Part shown: positions 61,660 to 64,000 of the stretch, piece by piece
How positions within the stretch are numbered: the stretch's first letter is position 1
Layout: the number at the start of each line of letters is the position of its first letter
Assembly: GCA_013400155.1 (NCBI GenBank)
Contig: VXBM01000044.1
Location: 115,383 to 179,382 of the forward strand
Source of the DNA: Helopsaltes ochotensis
Lineage: Eukaryota; Chordata; Aves; Passeriformes; Locustellidae
Direction: 5' to 3'
Length of the DNA: 64,000 nucleotides
The notes under the pieces: generated by a model
What the model saw: only the letters and a program-made list of their open reading frames with translations
What the model was told of the DNA's origin: nothing
The model's database searches: none
Position numbers and translations under genes: made by a program

Positions 61660-64000
61660 TGAGATCTGACAGAACTGATTTTGACAGATGGACTTAACCA
61701 AGATAAAGTGATCTGATCACACTGCAGACACTGGGGAAGTGCTTTGCATCCATGAGGAGTTTTATTTCAGTACTGTGATAAAGACATAGTGAATTTTCAG
61801 TGGAATCTAGAGTTTTGCTTCTGTTTTGACTAAAATTTACTGCATTTTTATGTCCAAAAGCTTATATCAAATAGTAATGGTACATAATCTTCAGATGCCA
61901 TATTATTAGTTATAATGTATTGCTTACATGCTTATTCATGAAGTTCCTAAGAGAAGGCTTTACATATGGAGCAGGACCCAAAAGGTTCCTAATGAAACAG
62001 AAATATCTGCTGCAAAATAGCTGACATGAAAATAAAATCCTAGTATCAGTATACACTGCAAAGTTTTCCATATTCTGCAGCACCTAATGTGAAGAAAAAG
62101 TCCCTGGCCCTGTTTAGTTGGCTAAATATTGCAAAGAAGGCCATAAACATTGAAAATCTTTGCATGAAAATAAGCATGTTATTGTACTGGAATTTTCCTA
62201 GAAAGGTTTTGTGATTTGCCACTCGCTGACCTCTGTCTAGACTCTTCATCTGTGTGTCAACGATGCAGTTCTCTTGGTGTGCTTTTTTGTGGTCTTGGGA
62301 GGGTCATTATTTCTTAGTTAATGCAATGTCTATGCCCACTGCAATATAAAACAACTGGTTTGTGTGCTTAATCAAAAATTTAGAAATTTGCTAAAATTTA
62401 AACATCTTTTATATGATATATGCATATAAACACAGAATAACTACATGTAAATAACGAAAAATGCATTACCCATAAGGGTGAAACAAATTAAAATGAGCTC
62501 AGGAAATCTGTTGAGGTATTAACTTCTTCACCTTCATATATTTAATTTATCAATACAGATTTCTGTGAATTACCTGTAACTTATCTTTGGTATTCCTACC
62601 TTAATATTTCTTGGGCAAAACTTAAACCATATTCCATTTAACTGCTTCAAAAATAGATGATTTTGCTAATCCTGCCTGCTTAGCACACACAAGAGAAATG
62701 ATTTGTCATGCTCTTACTCAAATATCTTCCTAATCTGAAAATTACTGTAAATCATGTGGCTTTATGCTTTTTGGAAAACAAAAAACCAGCTTTTTCATTT
62801 GTCAGATGTTTTTGTACGTATAACATCTAATCTGTTCTTTATTAGCCTGTTTCTGTGCTGCCATTGTTCATGTCTTTGGCTTTCTTCATGCCCTTGTCTC
62901 CTATCTTGAAAACTAATTAAATTCAGACAACAGGACAATTTCAGGAGTCAAGAGAACATAGAGACACAGAACAAAACAACCAGACAAGAAACATATGGAA
63001 GCAGTGCTGGTTTCCAAAATTTAGCAGTAGGTACTGGCCAGCATGACCACCATTCCACCTCTCAGGGTTTTGTGCAATTTTCTCGTGGGTGTTAAGTAGA
63101 AGAGGCACCTTGACGGACCTCTCTGATGCTGCCAAGGGAAAGAAAATAACTCAAGCATGGAATAAATGAATATTTTATACAGCATGAAGGGAAGCTCGAG
63201 AAGGCCCATGTCACTTTTCCAGAAAAACCCTCGTAGATTTCTGACAGCTGTGCCATACTTCAAAGGTGTTGTTAATCTTAGATTTTATTTTCACACATGG
63301 CTCTTAACTGCTGATCACTTTTCCTCAGAAATTATGTGAGTGAAGTAATTTAAAAAGAAACTATAGATACTGAATTTTCAGTATTTTGTGTTTTGTCATC
63401 ATTCAAATGTTTCTTCATCAATTAAATTTTTGAATACACAGTAAAATAAGCAACCACATATTCTCAGTTAAAATGCTTTTTTAGTTTTGTGGCAAATTTG
63501 AAATGTAAGACCACATATTACTTAGCAGGTGATGAGGACTCCTGTCATCCTGTTGGTCTCACACAATGTGGGGATTTCCAAGGTAGTGTTTCTACTCTTT
63601 TACAACAGGTGGACAGATCCCTACTTGTGATGAGCCAAGCGTGTAGCAGGATTTTATCTATTTTTTTGTGAACTTAAAACACTTATCTGAACAGCCTGAG
63701 TAGTTGTGGTAGTATAAGAACTGCCATCAAAAATGGGCTAATTAGAGAGGCTAACTTGACTCTGGGTGACTCAGGCTAATTGCACTGGAGCCACACTGAC
63801 AGAAGCCAAAGTACTAAGCAAATAATTATTTAACAGGTGGTGTATTTTGCTACAGCCTGAACCTGTAACAATGGAGGAATGTCAAGCCCATCATCATTTA
63901 GTGGAGCTCTCGAGTTCAGAGCATGAGATGGCCCTTTCTGTAATGAAATGCAGGTTTGAGACTTGCTTTTGAATAAATGTGGAGAATTGTTTAATAGCTT

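Larger units (their letters stand above)
1..64000 (+). other. SLIT2: SLIT2 gene body, internal portion (partial at both ends)
   Basis: Six exons on the + strand splice into one continuous frame that reads as vertebrate SLIT2. It covers three consecutive 24-residue LRRs, the D1 LRR C-terminal cap, an acidic microexon and the D2 LRR N-terminal cap. SLIT2 is a secreted, proteolytically processed ligand of ROBO receptors acting in axon guidance, cell migration and vessel patterning. SLIT1 and SLIT3 are paralogues. I choose SLIT2 because the peptide matches remembered SLIT2 nearly completely, including KREFVCS-DEEE-GHQSFMAPSC. The signal peptide, first LRRs, rest of D2, D3, D4, EGF repeats, laminin-G and cystine-knot parts are not in the window. 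No promoter or polyadenylation site of the gene was identified here. Confidence 0.95.
54198..64000 (+). other. SLIT2: SLIT2 intron, 5' part (over 9.8 kb, runs out of the window)
   Basis: A GTGCGT donor starts the intron. Its contents are the LTR at 54531-55113, a moderately G+C-rich unique stretch at 55270-55620, a CpG-rich islet at 57668-57780, a G+C-richer stretch near 59050-59480 with no recognisable gene, and a polypurine tract near 61.6 kb. The microRNA miR-218-1, known from a later SLIT2 intron in other vertebrates, was not seen. No exon with the expected next LRR was found. Confidence 0.85.

Noticed and set aside
54198..64000. Presence of the next D2 LRR exon or of miR-218-1
   Set aside because: I searched by eye for the LEQN-type repeat start and for the miR-218 seed region and found neither; both probably lie beyond the window.

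Overview
The window is an internal piece of one very large vertebrate gene, SLIT2, read on the + strand. The organism is almost certainly a bird. The sequence is an A+T-rich vertebrate intron landscape with several CR1 LINE 3' ends, whose tails resemble ATTCTATGATTCTATGA, and one LTR of a type I recognise from avian ERVL-like elements. No complete gene starts or ends here, and I found no bacterial, plasmid or phage features.

Layout: 1-35218 is exon-free intron, followed by a 260-base run of N (35219-35478). Coding exons then come in order: 35493-35564 (72 nt, LRR), 44779-44850 (72 nt, LRR), 48765-48836 (72 nt, LRR), 51539-51702 (164 nt, last LRR strand plus the LRR C-terminal cap of domain D1), a 12-nt microexon at 52218-52229, and 54059-54197 (139 nt, LRR N-terminal cap that opens domain D2). 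From 54198 to the end is again intron. Together the exons give 531 coding nt and splice in one unbroken frame. The peptide matches vertebrate SLIT2 as I remember it almost residue for residue, with one difference noticed (HCPTACTC against HCPAACTC).

SLIT2 is a secreted guidance ligand for ROBO receptors. These exons cover the second half of the first leucine-rich domain and the start of the second, the ROBO-binding domain. The three 72-nt exons each encode one 24-residue LRR and break inside the same Leu codon, which is typical of SLIT genes.

Most notable points: (1) the 12-nt microexon encodes an acidic insert (DEEE) between D1 and D2 and can only stay in frame by using a GC donor (AG|GCAAGT); (2) the 164-nt exon is about 70% G+C with 53 of 54 complete codons ending in G or C, in an A+T-rich neighbourhood and next to exons with far lower GC3; (3) a sense-oriented solo-LTR-like element lies 334 bp after the first D2 exon; (4) there are small CpG-rich islets in introns at 44260-44760 and 57668-57780; (5) the assembly gap abuts the acceptor of the first visible exon and may hide sequence. 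Non-coding element calls outside CR1 and the LTR are inferences from base composition and motif content only.
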